Shown in pieces: positions 7,156 to 17,745 of a DNA stretch of 64,000 nucleotides; position 1 is the stretch's first letter, and every line of letters begins with the position of its first letter. The stretch covers positions 124,001 to 188,000 of the forward strand of contig JADJWE010000009.1 in assembly GCA_016716525.1 (NCBI GenBank), given 5' to 3'. The position numbers were made by a program, and so were the translations under genes. A model generated the notes under the pieces. That model saw only the letters and a program-made list of their open reading frames with translations, was not told the origin of the DNA and did not search any database. This DNA comes from Candidatus Flexicrinis affinis. Its GTDB lineage: Bacteria; Chloroflexota; Anaerolineae; Aggregatilineales; Phototrophicaceae.

Positions 7156-9957
7156 TTAGTTCCCGCCGCGGAAGCCGTCTGGCGCGGCCGGCGGGGGCAG
7201 CACGCCCGCGCTGCGGCGCACGTCGGCGACGGTCAGCTCGAGGTCGTCGACCCACATCTTGCCGGCAGGTCCGCTGTACTTGGCTTTCACGAACGCGCTG
7301 GTCACGGTCTCAGGAATCGTGTCGGTGACGGTGTACTCGGTGAAGGCCGTCGTCCCGACCGGTACCGATAGGTTCAGCTTGACCGGGCTGCTGACGGCGA
7401 ACTTCAGCTTGACCATCACCTTGCCGCCGGATGCGTTGTTGCCGCGCAGCCAACCGCTGAGTGTGGCCTCGTCCATCCCCGCGAACAGTGTCGGGTCGAT
7501 GGTCTGCTTGAGGCTGCCGTTCAGGCCGGGCTGCCCCTTGAAGCGCAGTGCGCACACGCCCTCGGAGCTTTGGCCGGCCTTGTTGCAGACGACCTTATTG
7601 CCTGCACCGAGCTTCGCGGTGTTCCAGCTCGGGATCGTGCCGGGCGCGCCGACGGTCTCGAAGCTGGGGTTAGCGATCAGATTGGACGGCGCGGCGACGC
7701 ACGTGTAGATGCGCACGTCGTCCACCCACCAGCCCGGCGCACCGAAACTCGAGTCCGACGTCCCGCGGAAGCGGATACGCACCGACTGGCCCGAAAGTGA
7801 CGCCAGCGAGTAGCGTTCCGCTGCCACGCCGAACGAGCTGTTGCCAAACGCCTCTTGTCCCGCCAGCACGTTGGTATTGCCGTTGCCTGCAGTCTCAAGG
7901 GCGTCAACGTAACCTTCGCCGGCTTCCAGCGACGCATTGGTCAGGCGGCTCCAGCTTGCGCCGCCGTTGGTCGAATACTCGACCACGCCGCCGTCCCAAC
8001 CCTCGATCTCGAAGTCGTAGTTGTGGATGAAGTGCAGCTTAGCATCGGCCGGCAGCAGCACCGAACTGTTCATCTCGGCGCGGCCATCTGACGTCGAACC
8101 GAGGTCGAGGCCGCGCAGGCTCTGTGCGCCGCTGATCGGGCTATCGGTGCTGCCGATTGTCCAGACGGTCGTATGTCCGGTCTCGACCCAGCGCGACGTC
8201 GGGTTGACCTCGAAGTCTTCGAAGAACAGGTCGCTTGCGACACTTCCGCCGTCGCAGACCGGCGCGACGACCGGGAGGAAGAGCGACGGCTCGTCCAGCT
8301 CGGTGGCCTGCGCGGCGTTCTGGACCTGCGCACAATCGCCCGCGGTGATGCCCGCTGCGCCGCCGACGAGCTGACTACAGCCAGTCACGAGCGCGTTGTA
8401 CAGGTCGACGTACATCGAGCCCGATGTCAGGAAGCTGGTCTGCGCGCGGTAGAAGACGGCCAGCGTCTTGTCGATGCCGATGCCCGTGACGGTGACGCTG
8501 TTTGAAGGTGTCGCCGTCGACCATCAGGTAGGTCGTCTTGTTGCCGATGCCGCTGTTGATGTGCACACCACCAACGTCGAAGTATTCCAGATAGAAGATC
8601 GGGCTTTGCGTGCGGTCGGGGGTCGCTCTTGAGTGGCGGATTCTTCATATTGCGGATGCCGCCGGCGACTAGCTCTTCGCCGACGATCCAGCGGTTGGCC
8701 GGGATATCCTCCGCCGTGCCGTTACCCAAGTCGAACAGCTCGCCCCAGATGTCGGAGAACGACTCGTTGATCGCACCCGACTCGTACGCGTAGACGAGGT
8801 TGCTGGTGAATTCGGTTACGCCATGCGTCGGTTCGTGCCCGACCACGTCGTCGAGCACAATCGTCGTGCCGCAGCCGTCGCCGTAGGCCATCTGCGTGCC
8901 GTTCCAGAACGCGTTGCAGTAACCAGTGCGGTGGTGCACGGTCGAAATCAGCTGCATGCCATTGCCGTCAAGGCTATCGCGGCCGTGTTTGACCTCGTAC
9001 AGCTCGTAGACCTCGCGGGCGAACTCATGGGCGGCGTCGGCGTCTGTGTCAGCACCGCCGACCGTACACGGGTCGTCCGACTCGTCGCACACGAACGTGC
9101 CGGGAAGCGTCGTGGTATTGTTGCCGTCGTAGGTTGCCGTCCGGGCTGCCGAGCACGCGCGGGCCGATCGTCGGGGCAAGTGTGGCGGTAGACGGAACGG
9201 CACGGGCGGCGTCAGGATCGATCCACGGCGCGGCGTGAATCTTGTTGAAGGTGAACAGCACTTCGCTGGTCGCGGCGTCGGTCAGGACAATCTGGCGCAC
9301 CGGCGCGCCGGCGGTCGAGACGACTTCGGTCAGCCACGCCAGACGGGGCGCATAGCGCGTCTGCGGGGTGACGATGCGCGCGTCATAGACCACCAACTGC
9401 GGCGCCAGCGGCACGAGCGTTTCGCGCAGTTCACCACTGCGAACGGTGGCGTAGTCAAGCGCGGCAGATGCACCGTCGGCCGCGGAGGTCGCCGGCGTCG
9501 TGTCGATACTCAGCGCGGGCGAGGTTTCGCCGTTGATCGACAGCAGGCTGCCGTCTTGACGCGCGTTGACGACCAGCGTCGCGCCGTAGACCGGCACACC
9601 GTTGATCGTCTGCTGCCAACGCGTGGTGACAATCGGCTGTGCGGCGTCAGTGCTGGTCAGCACGGGGCCAGTGGGCTGCAAGCTGCTGGCCTGTACGCCG
9701 AACGCCGGCGCGAACTGCTCAAGCCATGCCGCGGCCCGCTGCTGATCGGACAGGTCGCGTACGGACGCCTGCGCAAGGATGCCCGGCGATGCGGGATCGA
9801 ACGTGATCCACGATGCAGCCCCGGTTTGACGATGTTGAATGATGTTGGCGGGTGTGACTTGGTTGACTGGTGCAGCAAACGTGGCCGACAACGCGACCAC
9901 AACCAGCACCCAAATCAGCACACTGACAGCAAGGTGACGCACACTGCGGTAGCTCAT
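7156..9957 (-). CDS. Secreted M4 (thermolysin-type) metallopeptidase, three frameshifts
   Basis: An extracellular zinc protease. It has a signal peptide (about residues 1-29), an FTP/PepSY propeptide to about 270, then the catalytic domain with TYDGNNTTTLPGT, HEPTH as the HExxH zinc site, and ESGAINESFSDIWG carrying the third ligand. After the M4 C-terminal domain come jelly-roll carbohydrate-binding-like or MAM-like domains with GWWVDDVRIYTC and MWVDDLELTV. Frames change near 9140, at the G5 run near 8620, and at the T3 run 8510-8512. Removing one base at each gives 932 continuous residues. The propeptide, zinc site and binding domains all lie in the right order, so this is one gene. Confidence 0.88.
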
Positions 9958-10074
9958 AAAAGTTGTGTCCTCTCATTCGGCCTTAACACTATACGCCCGG
10001 TCCAGATTCCCGGCAACAAGCACTTATCCAGAAGGAGTACACTGGGGGTGGTAGCGGCATAACTGAGGCGAAAC

Positions 10075-11364
10075 GTGCTGTCGATCGTGTGGGGACTCGT
10101 GCGTATTTTGCGGCGGGCGACATGGCTGCTGGTCGTGGCGTTCCTGCTGCGCTACTCGACGATGCCATTGGGCGAGTCGTGGGCGCGCATCGGGCTGCAA
10201 ATCGGGTCGAACGGGTTCGACTTTGTCGGTTGGACGGTGGACGCGCTGGGCGCGAAGGCAGGGCAGGCGTTGTGGGGCGCGCACCCGTTCATGACCGAGG
10301 ACGAGCGCACGGCATTTGCCCGCGCGTACTTCACCGACGTGGCACGCGCACAATCGCTCGATGGGAAAATGGCAGTCGTCTACGCGCAGCCTGATCTGAC
10401 CGATCCTCACGCCGCGACTGCCGGCCTGCGCGCAGAGCGCGACGCGCTGCGGCAGTCGCTGGCAGAACGCCAATCGCTCGCGGAGGCGATTATCGAAGGA
10501 CAGGTCGCGACGGTGTTGGTCGAGCAAGGATACGGTCTACTCGGTACGCTCGTGCCGCCGATCGCCATGCGCTTCTCGCAAGCGCCAAACCTGCTGGTGA
10601 TCTCGCCGCGCGATTCGATTCGCATCGACCTCGGCCTGAACGTCGATCCGCTGACCATTGACGAGCGCGCGCAGCTCGAAGCCGCCGTCGAAGCCGCTGA
10701 GGACGTCTCGGCGCTGGTCGTGCCGATCGGCGGGATCGCGCTGTATCCGGCGCTCATCCTCGAGACCTCGAACCTGACGTGGGCAGTGGAGACCTTCGCG
10801 CACGAGTGGTTTCACCACTACCTGTTCATGTTCCCACTGGGCTGGGAGCTTGACTTCGCGGCCGACTCGCGGCTGATCAACGAGACGGCAGCCAATATGT
10901 TCGGCAAGGAGATCGCCGCAGTCGTCTTCGAACGTTACTATCCCGACCTTGTTTCGGGGCGCGCACCGGCGCGGGCAGCACGCGGCAGTGCAACCTTACG
11001 CCAGTTCGCGCAAGCCGAACCGTTCGATTTCGGCGCCGAGATGAACGAGACGCGCGTCACGGTCGATGCCCTGCTGGCCGAGGGCAAGATCGAGGATGCC
11101 GAGGCGTACATGGCCGAGCGGCAGGCGTTGTTCTTCGATGCCGGCTACCCGATCCGCAAGTTGAATCAGGCATACTTCGCGTTCTACGGCGGTTATCAGG
11201 TCGGCGGCGTGCCGGGGATTGCTGGCGAAGACCCGATCGGCCCGGCACTGCGCGATCTGCGCGCGGCCAGCCCGACGCTGCACGACTTCACGACGTTGAT
11301 CCGCGGCATCACGACACGTGAGGAACTGCTGGAATTGAGGGACAAGGTGTCTGAGGAAAGGTGA
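10075..11364 (+). CDS. Membrane-anchored putative zinc metallopeptidase
   Basis: A 429-residue protein with GTG start 10075, preceded by GAGG. One N-terminal hydrophobic helix (about residues 12-28) anchors it. Later AHEWFHHYL gives an HExxH zinc site, and NETAANMFGKEI about 30 residues downstream supplies a Glu in the place of a third gluzincin ligand. The rest is helical, with a coiled region at about 110-150. I do not recognise a named peptidase family. Catalysis is inferred from these motifs only. The gene is intact and divergent from the M4 peptidase, so both are proteases facing outward. Confidence 0.65.
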   Translation: MLSIVWGLVRILRRATWLLVVAFLLRYSTMPLGESWARIGLQIGSNGFDFVGWTVDALGAKAGQALWGAHPFMTEDERTAFARAYFTDVARAQSLDGKMAVVYAQPDLTDPHAATAGLRAERDALRQSLAERQSLAEAIIEGQVATVLVEQGYGLLGTLVPPIAMRFSQAPNLLVISPRDSIRIDLGLNVDPLTIDERAQLEAAVEAAEDVSALVVPIGGIALYPALILETSNLTWAVETFAHEWFHHYLFMFPLGWELDFAADSRLINETAANMFGKEIAAVVFERYYPDLVSGRAPARAARGSATLRQFAQAEPFDFGAEMNETRVTVDALLAEGKIEDAEAYMAERQALFFDAGYPIRKLNQAYFAFYGGYQVGGVPGIAGEDPIGPALRDLRAASPTLHDFTTLIRGITTREELLELRDKVSEER

Positions 11365-11504
11365 AAGGGCAGAGGGATGAGGGCAAAGGTGAAAGACCAA
11401 TGGCGGCAACTTCGAACCGTCGACCCGCACGTGGGAATACGGCACTGCCGTGTCCCGTATGGCTTCCTGTCGTCTGCGCGGGCGAGCCACCGGCTCGTCT
11501 GCCC

Positions 11505-13086
11505 TTAAACCTGTCCCCTTTTCCCCTCTCCCTTACGGCAGTTCCACACCCACGTGTCGCTGAAGCTGCACGATGTGTCGCTGCGCACGTAATTGACGAC
11601 CGCGTTGCCCACTTGCCCCGCCTGTGCGAAGCGCGCCGGCAGGTCGAAGCCGCCGACGTGGACCCGGTCGACCCACAGCTCGGTGCGCGTGCCGATCTTG
11701 GTGACGATCAGCGTGTGACGCTGCCCTCCGGCGAACGCCTCGTTTTCGCCGAACAGCCCGGGCGAGAAGTTCGCGCCGTCGCGCGCGCTGATCCCGTAGC
11801 CGCCCTGCCGGTCGAGGAATGCAACGACGTGCTGGGTATCGCTTAGATTCGCGAGCAGCAAGCCGCACCCAACCAGCGCATCCGGCACCGCTGTGGTGAG
11901 CGTGAACGTCGTATAGGCCACATAGTCGGTGAAGGTTACGCCGCGCCCCAACAGTACCCGGTTGACGCCCGGTTCGATTTGTCGTCCAGAGCTTTCCGGC
12001 ACGGTGAGCGAGGCGCGCCCGCCGGTGGGGATGACGAGGCGGCGTTCGAGTTCCTGCACCGTGAGCGCCTGCCCGCCCGGCACGATCTGCGTGGGCATTA
12101 CGTCGATCTCGCCGACCTTCAGCGGGCGCGTCACGATCAACTCGTCAAAGGCGACGGTGATCCCTGCGCCGATGGCGTCGGGCGTGGCGGCGAATAAGCC
12201 GACCGTGCCGCTTTCCGGGCCGCCGCCGGTGTCGAGCGCTTGACCGACCCACGCGCCGTTCACCAGCACGTCGAACGCGGGGCCGTTCGCCAATACGCCG
12301 ACCGTGAACTGCGTCACGCCGGCTTGAATCGCGGGATGGAAACGTCCAGTCGCGGATCTGGCGGGGTTCGCCCTCGGCCGGGAAATAGTCCATGCGCCAC
12401 GATCCGCCGTCACCGAGCATTAGCCCGTACGCGCCGTCCGGCGTGCCGCGCAGGGTGAGGCCGGCGCGCCAACCTGATGGCCCGCGTACGACGCTAATTC
12501 GTGCGGATGCGAAGAATGTGCCGAACGTCGGCCCGTTGCCATCTAGGATAGGCACCGGGACACGCACGCCTTCGACCGTTACGCGAAGCTGGCCGTCCTG
12601 TGTTTCAAGTACCGCGCCCGTATCGCCGGTCTCGCGCCAGCGGCCCGCACTGTTGAACGACTCGTTCAAAGCAGGGTCGGCATACCCCGGCATGAAGGAA
12701 AGCGTATACGTGCCGATGGTCTGGCCAAAGCCGTAGACCGCGATTGAATAGGTGTCGATACGCGGAAGCGTCGCCGCTTGAATCAGCGCGTCGCGCCGGC
12801 CGGGGTAGGCGAAGTCGTCGTTGCTGGCGAGGATCTGTCCGCTGGAATTGCGCAGTTCGATGATCGGGTCGAGCGTGCCGCCGCTGGTGACCAGCACCGA
12901 TACGATCCCCCCTTCGAGGCCGCCGAACGTCCACAAGTCGGTCGCACCCGGGACGGTCAGTTCGCCTTCATACGGCACGAACGGCTCGATGGGGGTTGAC
13001 TGCGCGTATGTGAGCGCCGTCACCTGAACGCCGAGCAGTACAGCCAGCCCGGCGGTCAGCAGGCGCGCGACGAGGGGGAGTCTCAC
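11505..13086 (-). CDS. Secreted protein with pre-peptidase-like N-terminal domain, one frameshift
   Basis: Signal peptide at residues 1-29 (GTG start 13086, ending TYAQS), then a PPC-like beta domain with DLWTFGGLEGG and DPIIELRNSSGQIL, and two concanavalin-like beta domains. A cysteine pair lies near the C terminus. The frame breaks at the A3 run 12337-12339; removing one base joins RDWTF to HPAIQAG and yields 526 residues. The last nine residues (KGEGKRGQV) and the stop come from a G/A-rich tract and repeat, not typical protein sequence. It was probably exported and binds polysaccharide or protein; no enzyme motif is visible. Confidence 0.65.
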
Positions 13087-13097
13087 GCCGCGCCGCC

Positions 13098-13787
13098 TTA
13101 CTCCGAGATCATCCACGCCGGGAATTCACGCCCCAGCGCGTCGAGCGCCTCGATGAAGTGGGCCTTGCTGAGTTCGCCGCCGTCATTCCAGCGCGCATAT
13201 TCGGCGGTGCGCAGGCGGCGCTGTTGACCGGCCAGACGCAGGTCGCCCTGATCTTTCTGCTTGGCGGGTGTCAGCACCGCAAAGTGGCTGTTAAGCGGCA
13301 GTAGATTAAAGTCGTCCGGCGACATGAAGGTGTAGACCGGCAGGTAGAGGTCATCCTGATGCAGCGCCAGCGCAACGACGAACCAGCCCTTCGGCACGCG
13401 CGTGCGCCGGCTGATTGTGAAGCGCCACGCCAGTACGTTGACGTGCTGTGCGCCGTCGATTTCGGTCGGCGTCCCTTTGCCGGTGAGCCGGATGGTCGAG
13501 CCGTCGATTTCGAACGTCCGCCCGGATGGCCAGCGGCGCTTGAGGCCGCCTTCGACCGCCCGCGTGAGCAGCATCGCGACGCCGATCGCGATGGCTACGC
13601 CGATCAGGTTGATCGCCCCGCCCTCACCCTGCGGGAACAGCAGCGTGATGATGATGTACGTCAAGATGCCGCCAATGACGAACGTCAGGATGACGGCAAG
13701 CCGCAGCAACCCGTGTTCAGGGTCGACGGGCCAACGGCGGGCCGCGGTGGTTGCAGCAGCGGGAGAAGCGTGGTCGGTCACGGTCAT
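13098..13787 (-). CDS. Hypothetical protein with two membrane helices
   Basis: About 229 residues from ATG 13787; an in-frame GTG at 13832 is the alternative start. Two helices at about residues 30-50 and 55-75 are followed by a PH-like beta domain (RTFEIDGSTIRLTGKG, then WRFTISRRTRVPKGWFVVAL) and a helical tail. It lies 11 bases upstream of the secreted protein ending at 11505 and may be co-transcribed with it. Function unknown. Confidence 0.65.
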   Translation of the reverse strand: MTVTDHASPAAATTAARRWPVDPEHGLLRLAVILTFVIGGILTYIIITLLFPQGEGGAINLIGVAIAIGVAMLLTRAVEGGLKRRWPSGRTFEIDGSTIRLTGKGTPTEIDGAQHVNVLAWRFTISRRTRVPKGWFVVALALHQDDLYLPVYTFMSPDDFNLLPLNSHFAVLTPAKQKDQGDLRLAGQQRRLRTAEYARWNDGGELSKAHFIEALDALGREFPAWMISE

Positions 13788-13904
13788 GGCGCGTAACGGT
13801 TCGATAACGGTCAGACCGCGATAGCTTAACACAGCCTACGGGGCGCGAGTAGGGGCCGGCGGTTGGAAAGCGGTTAGGGGTCGGGCCCGCGTTGGGGATT
13901 GCGC

Positions 13905-14036
13905 TTTCACACTTCCACAAGGGCTTTACACGCCTTGACCCTTTCTCTACGGAATTGACCTGCGGGCTAGCCAGTTCCGCGGGAAGGGAGTCCAGAAGGC
14001 GAAGGCCTTCTGGTAGGGTGTGGGGCAGCCCCCCAG
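13905..14036. repeat. Structured intergenic repeat, family B, copy 1
   Basis: About 130 bases with CTTCCACAAGGG and CCTTGACCC near one end, a central imperfect hairpin around GGAATTG/CAGTTCC, a stem formed by CCAGAAGG (13992) and CCTTCTGG, and a terminal GGGGCAGCCCC hairpin. The same order is found at 32741-32887 and, in other forms, at 38580 and 46961. It fills the space between two minus-strand genes. Confidence 0.7.
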
Positions 14037-14037
14037 A

Positions 14038-14721
14038 TCACAAACCGCGCGAAGCCACGAACTTGTCAAGCCGGGCGGCGGCCCTGCTCAGGATCGGCGG
14101 CCCGTGGCCAAACAGCAGCGCGTCCGGCTTGAGCGGCGCGATCCGCGTCTTGACCAAACTTCGCCGCACATCGCGCGGCTGACCGTCGCCATCGGCAGCG
14201 GAAAGCGCAGGCCGAGGGTGTGCAGCATGACGTCGCCGGTGAACAGCATCCGCCGATGGGGCGACCAGTACGACAGGTGCCCGAGCGTATGCCCCGGCGT
14301 CGCCACCGCGACCAGCCCGCCCAGCACCTCGTCGATCACGTCGCCGTCGTGCAATTCGCGGGCGACCGGCGACGGTGAAGAACTGGCGCGGCAGTACGTT
14401 GATGCGGTGGTTGGTCGGGCGAGGCTGTTCGGCTGTGCCACGCATCACGTCCGCCTCTGCGGCGGAGACCATGATCGCTGCGCCGGTGAGGGCGTTCAAG
14501 GCGTGCGCGCCGCCGCCATGATCGACGTGCGCGTGCGTGATCACGATGCGCTTAATGTCGCTGGCTTTGAATCCGGCGGCTTCAATCTGCGCGACAATGC
14601 GCGGTGCGGCTTGCTCAAGCCCGCTGTCGATGAGCGTCAATCCGTCCGGGTCGCGGATGGCGTACACGCGCCCGACCATCAGCCCGGTGAACCCGTAAAT
14701 GCCGTCCAGCAGTTCGATCAT
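14038..14721 (-). CDS. Metallo-beta-lactamase-fold hydrolase, two frameshifts
   Basis: A glyoxalase II-like hydrolase. HAHVDHGGG gives the HxHxDH zinc site, TPGHTLGHLSY and LFTGDVM give the later ligands, and FGHGPP is the final motif. The central part is in another frame. An extra G near 14370 and an extra CG dinucleotide near 14180 account for both shifts, giving 226 residues. Its start overlaps the stop of the phosphotransferase locus by four bases. The substrate is unknown. Confidence 0.75.
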   Translation of the reverse strand: MIELLDGIYGFTGLMVGRVYAIRDPDGLTLIDSGLEQAAPRIVAQIEAAGFKASDIKRIVITHAHVDHGGGAHALNALTGAAIMVSAAEADVMRGTAEQPRPTNHRINVLPRQFFTVAGRPRIARRRRDRRGAGRAGRGGDAGAYARAPVVLVAPSADAVHRRRHAAHPRPALSAADGDGQPRDVRRSLVKTRIAPLKPDALLFGHGPPILSRAAARLDKFVASRGL

Positions 14722-15618
14722 GACCCCACCGCCCGTAGTGCCGCGCGGATGAACTGATCCGCGTCTGCGACCATCGCCCGCTCGCGTTCAGGCCGACGCC
14801 CCACAGCGGGATGCGAGACACGTCGAATGCTAATCGAGAGATCCCAGTAAGGCAAATCGGTGGTATCAAGGCCAGACATCTCCGCCGCGTAGACCTTCGT
14901 AAATGCGCGCAGCGCGTCGTCACCGAACGCCCACAGCAGTTCCAGCCGCGATGGCGAGGTCGGCAAGCGGGTCGCCGAACGCAGCGTCCTCCCAGTCGAC
15001 CACACCGGCGAGCTGGTCGCCCTCCCAGATCAGGTTGCCGATCCAGTAGTCGCCGTGCAGGATCGTTTCCCGGTTGCGGGCGGGTCGTGACCAGTCCGCT
15101 CGGACGACGCCAGCACGCGTTCCGCGTCCACGAGATGCGCCAATTCTCCCGGCGTGTGCTGCACATGCCGCCGGATCGATCGGATAGTGTTCGAGGAACG
15201 GCACGGCGGCGCGAGGGGATATCCGCGCAGTGGATCTGCGCCAGCGTCGCCGACATTGTGGTGGCAGTCGTCAGGGTCACGCGGTGCGGCAATGGTCTCG
15301 CCATCGATGTACGACTGGATCAGGTACGGAGATGGCAGCATGTCGCCGCTGGTGTCCAGCGCAAGCGGCTCCGGCACCGGCAGCCCGGCGCCAATAGCGC
15401 CTTGAGCAGCGCGAGTTCGTGAGCGGTCACGTCCGGGTTGCGGGCGAGGTCGCGCGGCCCGTGCTGGCGGACGACGACGGGTGCCGGGCACCTGTCGAAT
15501 CGGCCAGTTCCATCGCCGTGACCTGCGCCGATACGCCGCCCTCCAGCGGCCATGCGCGAACCAGCCGCGATGACGGGAAGTGCCGCGCGGCAACCCGCTC
15601 GAACGGCGTGCCGGCCAT
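14718..15618 (-). pseudogene. Aminoglycoside/choline phosphotransferase-like kinase, many frameshifts
   Basis: The APH-family fold is clear from fragments in order: an N-terminal lobe from ATG 15618, VTAHELALLKALL, GLPVPEPLALD and YLIQSYIDGETI, then the catalytic ILHGDYWIGNLIWEG (Brenner motif HGDxxxxN) and the metal site VVDWEDAAFGDPLADLA, and a C-terminal helical part to 14718. At least six frame changes occur within 900 bases, near 15480, 15395, 15200, 15130, 15080 and 14950. The locus has the right total length (about 300 codons). It is either a decayed gene or, given the pattern around it, a poorly resolved stretch of sequence. Confidence 0.7.
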
Positions 15619-15627
15619 CGCGGCGGA

Positions 15628-16170
15628 CTAGTCCTGCGGGGCCGGACGGACGATGGCGTTGAACGTGCCGGTCGCGGTGACCGTCGCGCCCAGGTCGTCG
15701 CTGGCGGTCACCTCAAACGCGCCGGTCAGCGGCTCGATCGACGTCAGGGTCGAGCGGCCTTGAAGCACGTTGGCGTAGAGGGCAAACGGCAGGATCGAAT
15801 CGGCCGGCGGAATATCGTCTGTAATGGACACGCCGACGAAGCGCACCCGCTGCTGCGAGTCGTACGCCGACAACAGCGATGCGATGCTGTGCGTGCCGAC
15901 CACGATGTCGTGCGGGAGCACGAGGTTGACGGCGTAACGTTCGCCTTCGAGATAGAGCGCGATACCGATATCCGGATCGTTAACGGACGCAGCGGTGCCG
16001 GAGAGAGATTGGTCGATGGCGCCCGTGAGGGTCGGCACGGAAATCGCCTGCGCTGCCGAAATCGCCGGTGTCGACGTTGAGCGGGCGGGCAGCAGGGAGA
16101 CGGACGGCGCGCACGCCGTCAGCACAGCGGCCAGCACGACCAACATATTGGCGGCAAGCAGGCGGAGCAC
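15628..16170 (-). CDS. Putative lipoprotein
   Basis: About 180 residues from GTG 16170. The N terminus MLRLLAAN is followed by a hydrophobic run and the lipobox LTAC, then a Ser/Thr/Pro-rich spacer. The mature part is beta-rich with no recognised motif. In the printed sequence it is read in frame with the GAF protein upstream, which would place a signal peptide inside a cytoplasmic protein. One extra base before the TAG at 16182 explains that fusion. Confidence 0.6.
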   Translation of the reverse strand: MLRLLAANMLVVLAAVLTACAPSVSLLPARSTSTPAISAAQAISVPTLTGAIDQSLSGTAASVNDPDIGIALYLEGERYAVNLVLPHDIVVGTHSIASLLSAYDSQQRVRFVGVSITDDIPPADSILPFALYANVLQGRSTLTSIEPLTGAFEVTASDDLGATVTATGTFNAIVRPAPQD

Positions 16171-16181
16171 AGCGGCTCGTG

Positions 16182-17111
16182 CTACGGAGTTGTTGCTGCG
16201 CAGCATGTCGAGGTTGCGGGCGTTTTCAAGCGCGATCGCCGCATAGTCCGACAACGCGCTGAGCAGCGCCGCGTGATGGGTAGTGAACTGCGGAGAATCC
16301 GGGCTGAGGTTGCGGATTCCCATAGCGCCCAGCACGCGATCTTGAATCATGACCGGCACATAAGCGGCGGAGTTGGGGGCGCCGGGGATGCGCTTGAGGC
16401 GTTCGGCGTCGGCCACCAGCGAGCGCGCATTCTTGATCGCCATCGCCGCGAGCGGATCGGTGGCAACGACGTTGGCCGGTACGGCCCGGGTCTGATCCTT
16501 GCGCTTGGCGGCACGGCAGGTCAGATGGTCGCCATCGCGCGAGCATGAGATACGCCTCTTCGGCGCCGGTGGTTTGCACGGCGGCATCGAGCAGGCGCGG
16601 CAGCAGTTGTTCCATCGGCATGAGCTGGGCGACGCTCTTGCCCGTGCTGTACAGCACGTTCAAATTCGTTGACGCGCGCCTGCAGCTCCTTGTTGGACTG
16701 CATCATGCGCTCGATCAGCGCGTCCTTTTCCTTCTTGAGCCGGCTTTCACCGAGGCTTTTCTCGATGGCGCGCAGCATCTCGTCCGGGTAAAACGGCTTG
16801 ATAACATAGTCTTTTACGCCCATCCGGTACACTTCGACGGCGATGTCCTCGGAGCCGTGGAAGGTCATCAGGATGACAGGGATGTCGCTGTTGTTGGCAT
16901 TGAGCTGGCGCAGCACCTCCATGCCGTCCATGCGCGGCATGTTGAGGTCAAGCAGGATCAAATCCGGCTTGTTGCGGAGCGCCATTTGCAGACCTTCGAC
17001 ACCGTCACGCGCGCTCATGGGCTTGTACCCGTTCGGGACAAGCACATAATCGTTGAGGAAGTGGTGGTTCTGCTGAGCGTCGTCTACGATGAGGATGGTT
17101 TCGCCAGCCAC
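16182..17111 (-). CDS. Response regulator with C-terminal GAF domain, frameshifted
   Basis: GTG start 17111, with GAGGCGGG 7 bases upstream. Residues 1-120 form a receiver domain with D10-D11, phosphoacceptor D55 (LILLDLNMP), T83 and K105. A coiled coil (residues 120-150) leads to a GAF domain containing GAEEAYLML, RDGDHLTCRAA and a C-terminal YAAIALENARNLDML. Extra bases at about 16665 (T3 run), 16545 and near 16190 break the frame; removing them gives about 308 residues ending at 16182. Receiver-GAF proteins usually relay a phosphorylation signal to a ligand-sensing module. No partner kinase is in the window. Confidence 0.8.
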
Positions 17112-17330
17112 GGTCCCGCCTCGTGTGGTTCGCTTGATAAACGTGATGAATAACATTGCAGCCAAAATGATGCCCTATTGTAGCGCAGTTTCGGGTTTTG
17201 GCGCGATTGAGAACCCGGCGCGCATCCGACGCCACCCCTGAATCAGCGGCGGATGAACATTTGGTGACGGGTTGTTAGAAAGATGCAAAGTACCGCACAC
17301 AAAACGCGAGTTCCGGGTGTAGAGTCAGCA

Positions 17331-17357
17331 TTGACAGCGTTATTCAGGGGTTAGACT
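17331..17357 (+). promoter_or_regulatory. Promoter of the tRNA-Ala gene
   Basis: A perfect TTGACA at 17331-17336 and TAGACT at 17352-17357, with a 15-base spacer. The -10 box ends 13 bases before the tRNA 5' end. Confidence 0.6.
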
Positions 17358-17370
17358 CCTGAACTCATGC

Positions 17371-17444
17371 GGGCCTATAGCTCAGTTGGGGAGAGCGCTT
17401 CAATGGCATTGAAGAGGTCATGAGTTCGAGTCTCATTAGGTCCA
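17371..17444 (+). tRNA. tRNA-Ala (anticodon GGC)
   Basis: A full cloverleaf: acceptor GGGCCTA with TAGGTCC (one G-T pair), D stem GCTC/GAGC, anticodon stem CTTCA/TGAAG with loop ATGGCAT, T stem ATGAG/CTCAT with loop TTCGAGT, and discriminator A. The 3' CCA is not encoded (CAC follows). The D loop has four G residues where three are common. Confidence 0.93.
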
Positions 17445-17449
17445 CACGA

Positions 17450-17484
17450 TGACCCCCCGGCCTGCGCTGCGGGGTCGTTTGTTT
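17450..17484 (+). terminator. Probable terminator after tRNA-Ala
   Basis: GACCCC (17451-17456) pairs with GGGGTC (17471-17476) and is followed by GTTTGTTT. It lies 6 bases after the tRNA end. Confidence 0.5.
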
Positions 17485-17502
17485 AGTCAGAGAGGCGATG
17501 CC

Positions 17503-17673
17503 ATGGCTAGCACCAAAGAGAAGCGGAACGTGCTTGACGATTTGGTCGACGGTGCGCGCGAGATTTTCGAGGCGCTCGACCGCCTGTTGAACCCCGGCAA
17601 GCGCCCCAAGCCGCAGCCGATCCCCATTCCCGTGCGTTCCAACCCTCCGCGGCACGATCCACGCCGGCGTTAG
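17503..17673 (+). CDS. Small conserved-looking protein, 56 residues
   Basis: Starts at ATG 17503 with AGAGAGG upstream. The protein is a short amphipathic helix (residues 5-30) followed by a basic Pro-rich tail (KPQPIPIPVR and an Arg-rich end). It lies between two terminators with good spacing to both, which supports a real transcription unit. I do not recognise it. Confidence 0.5.
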   Translation: MASTKEKRNVLDDLVDGAREIFEALDRLLNPGKRPKPQPIPIPVRSNPPRHDPRRR

Positions 17674-17694
17674 TTCTATCCATTCACGCTTAAC

Positions 17695-17726
17695 AACAGC
17701 GCGCCCAAATCGGCGCGCTGTTTTCA
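17695..17726 (+). terminator. Rho-independent terminator after the small protein
   Basis: An 11-bp perfect stem (17695-17705 with 17712-17722), 6-base loop and a TTTT run with CATT after it. It lies between convergent genes, so it may also serve the M23 peptidase. Confidence 0.8.
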
Positions 17727-17745
17727 TTGTCAGGCGGGTTACGGG

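Noticed and set aside
7052..7371. Extension of SlyD to 7371
   Set aside because: It passes a strong terminator and is antisense to the M4 peptidase C terminus; no SlyD has such a tail.
17371..17444. Extra G in the tRNA-Ala D loop as an error like the gene indels
   Set aside because: D-loop length varies naturally by this much, so it proves nothing.
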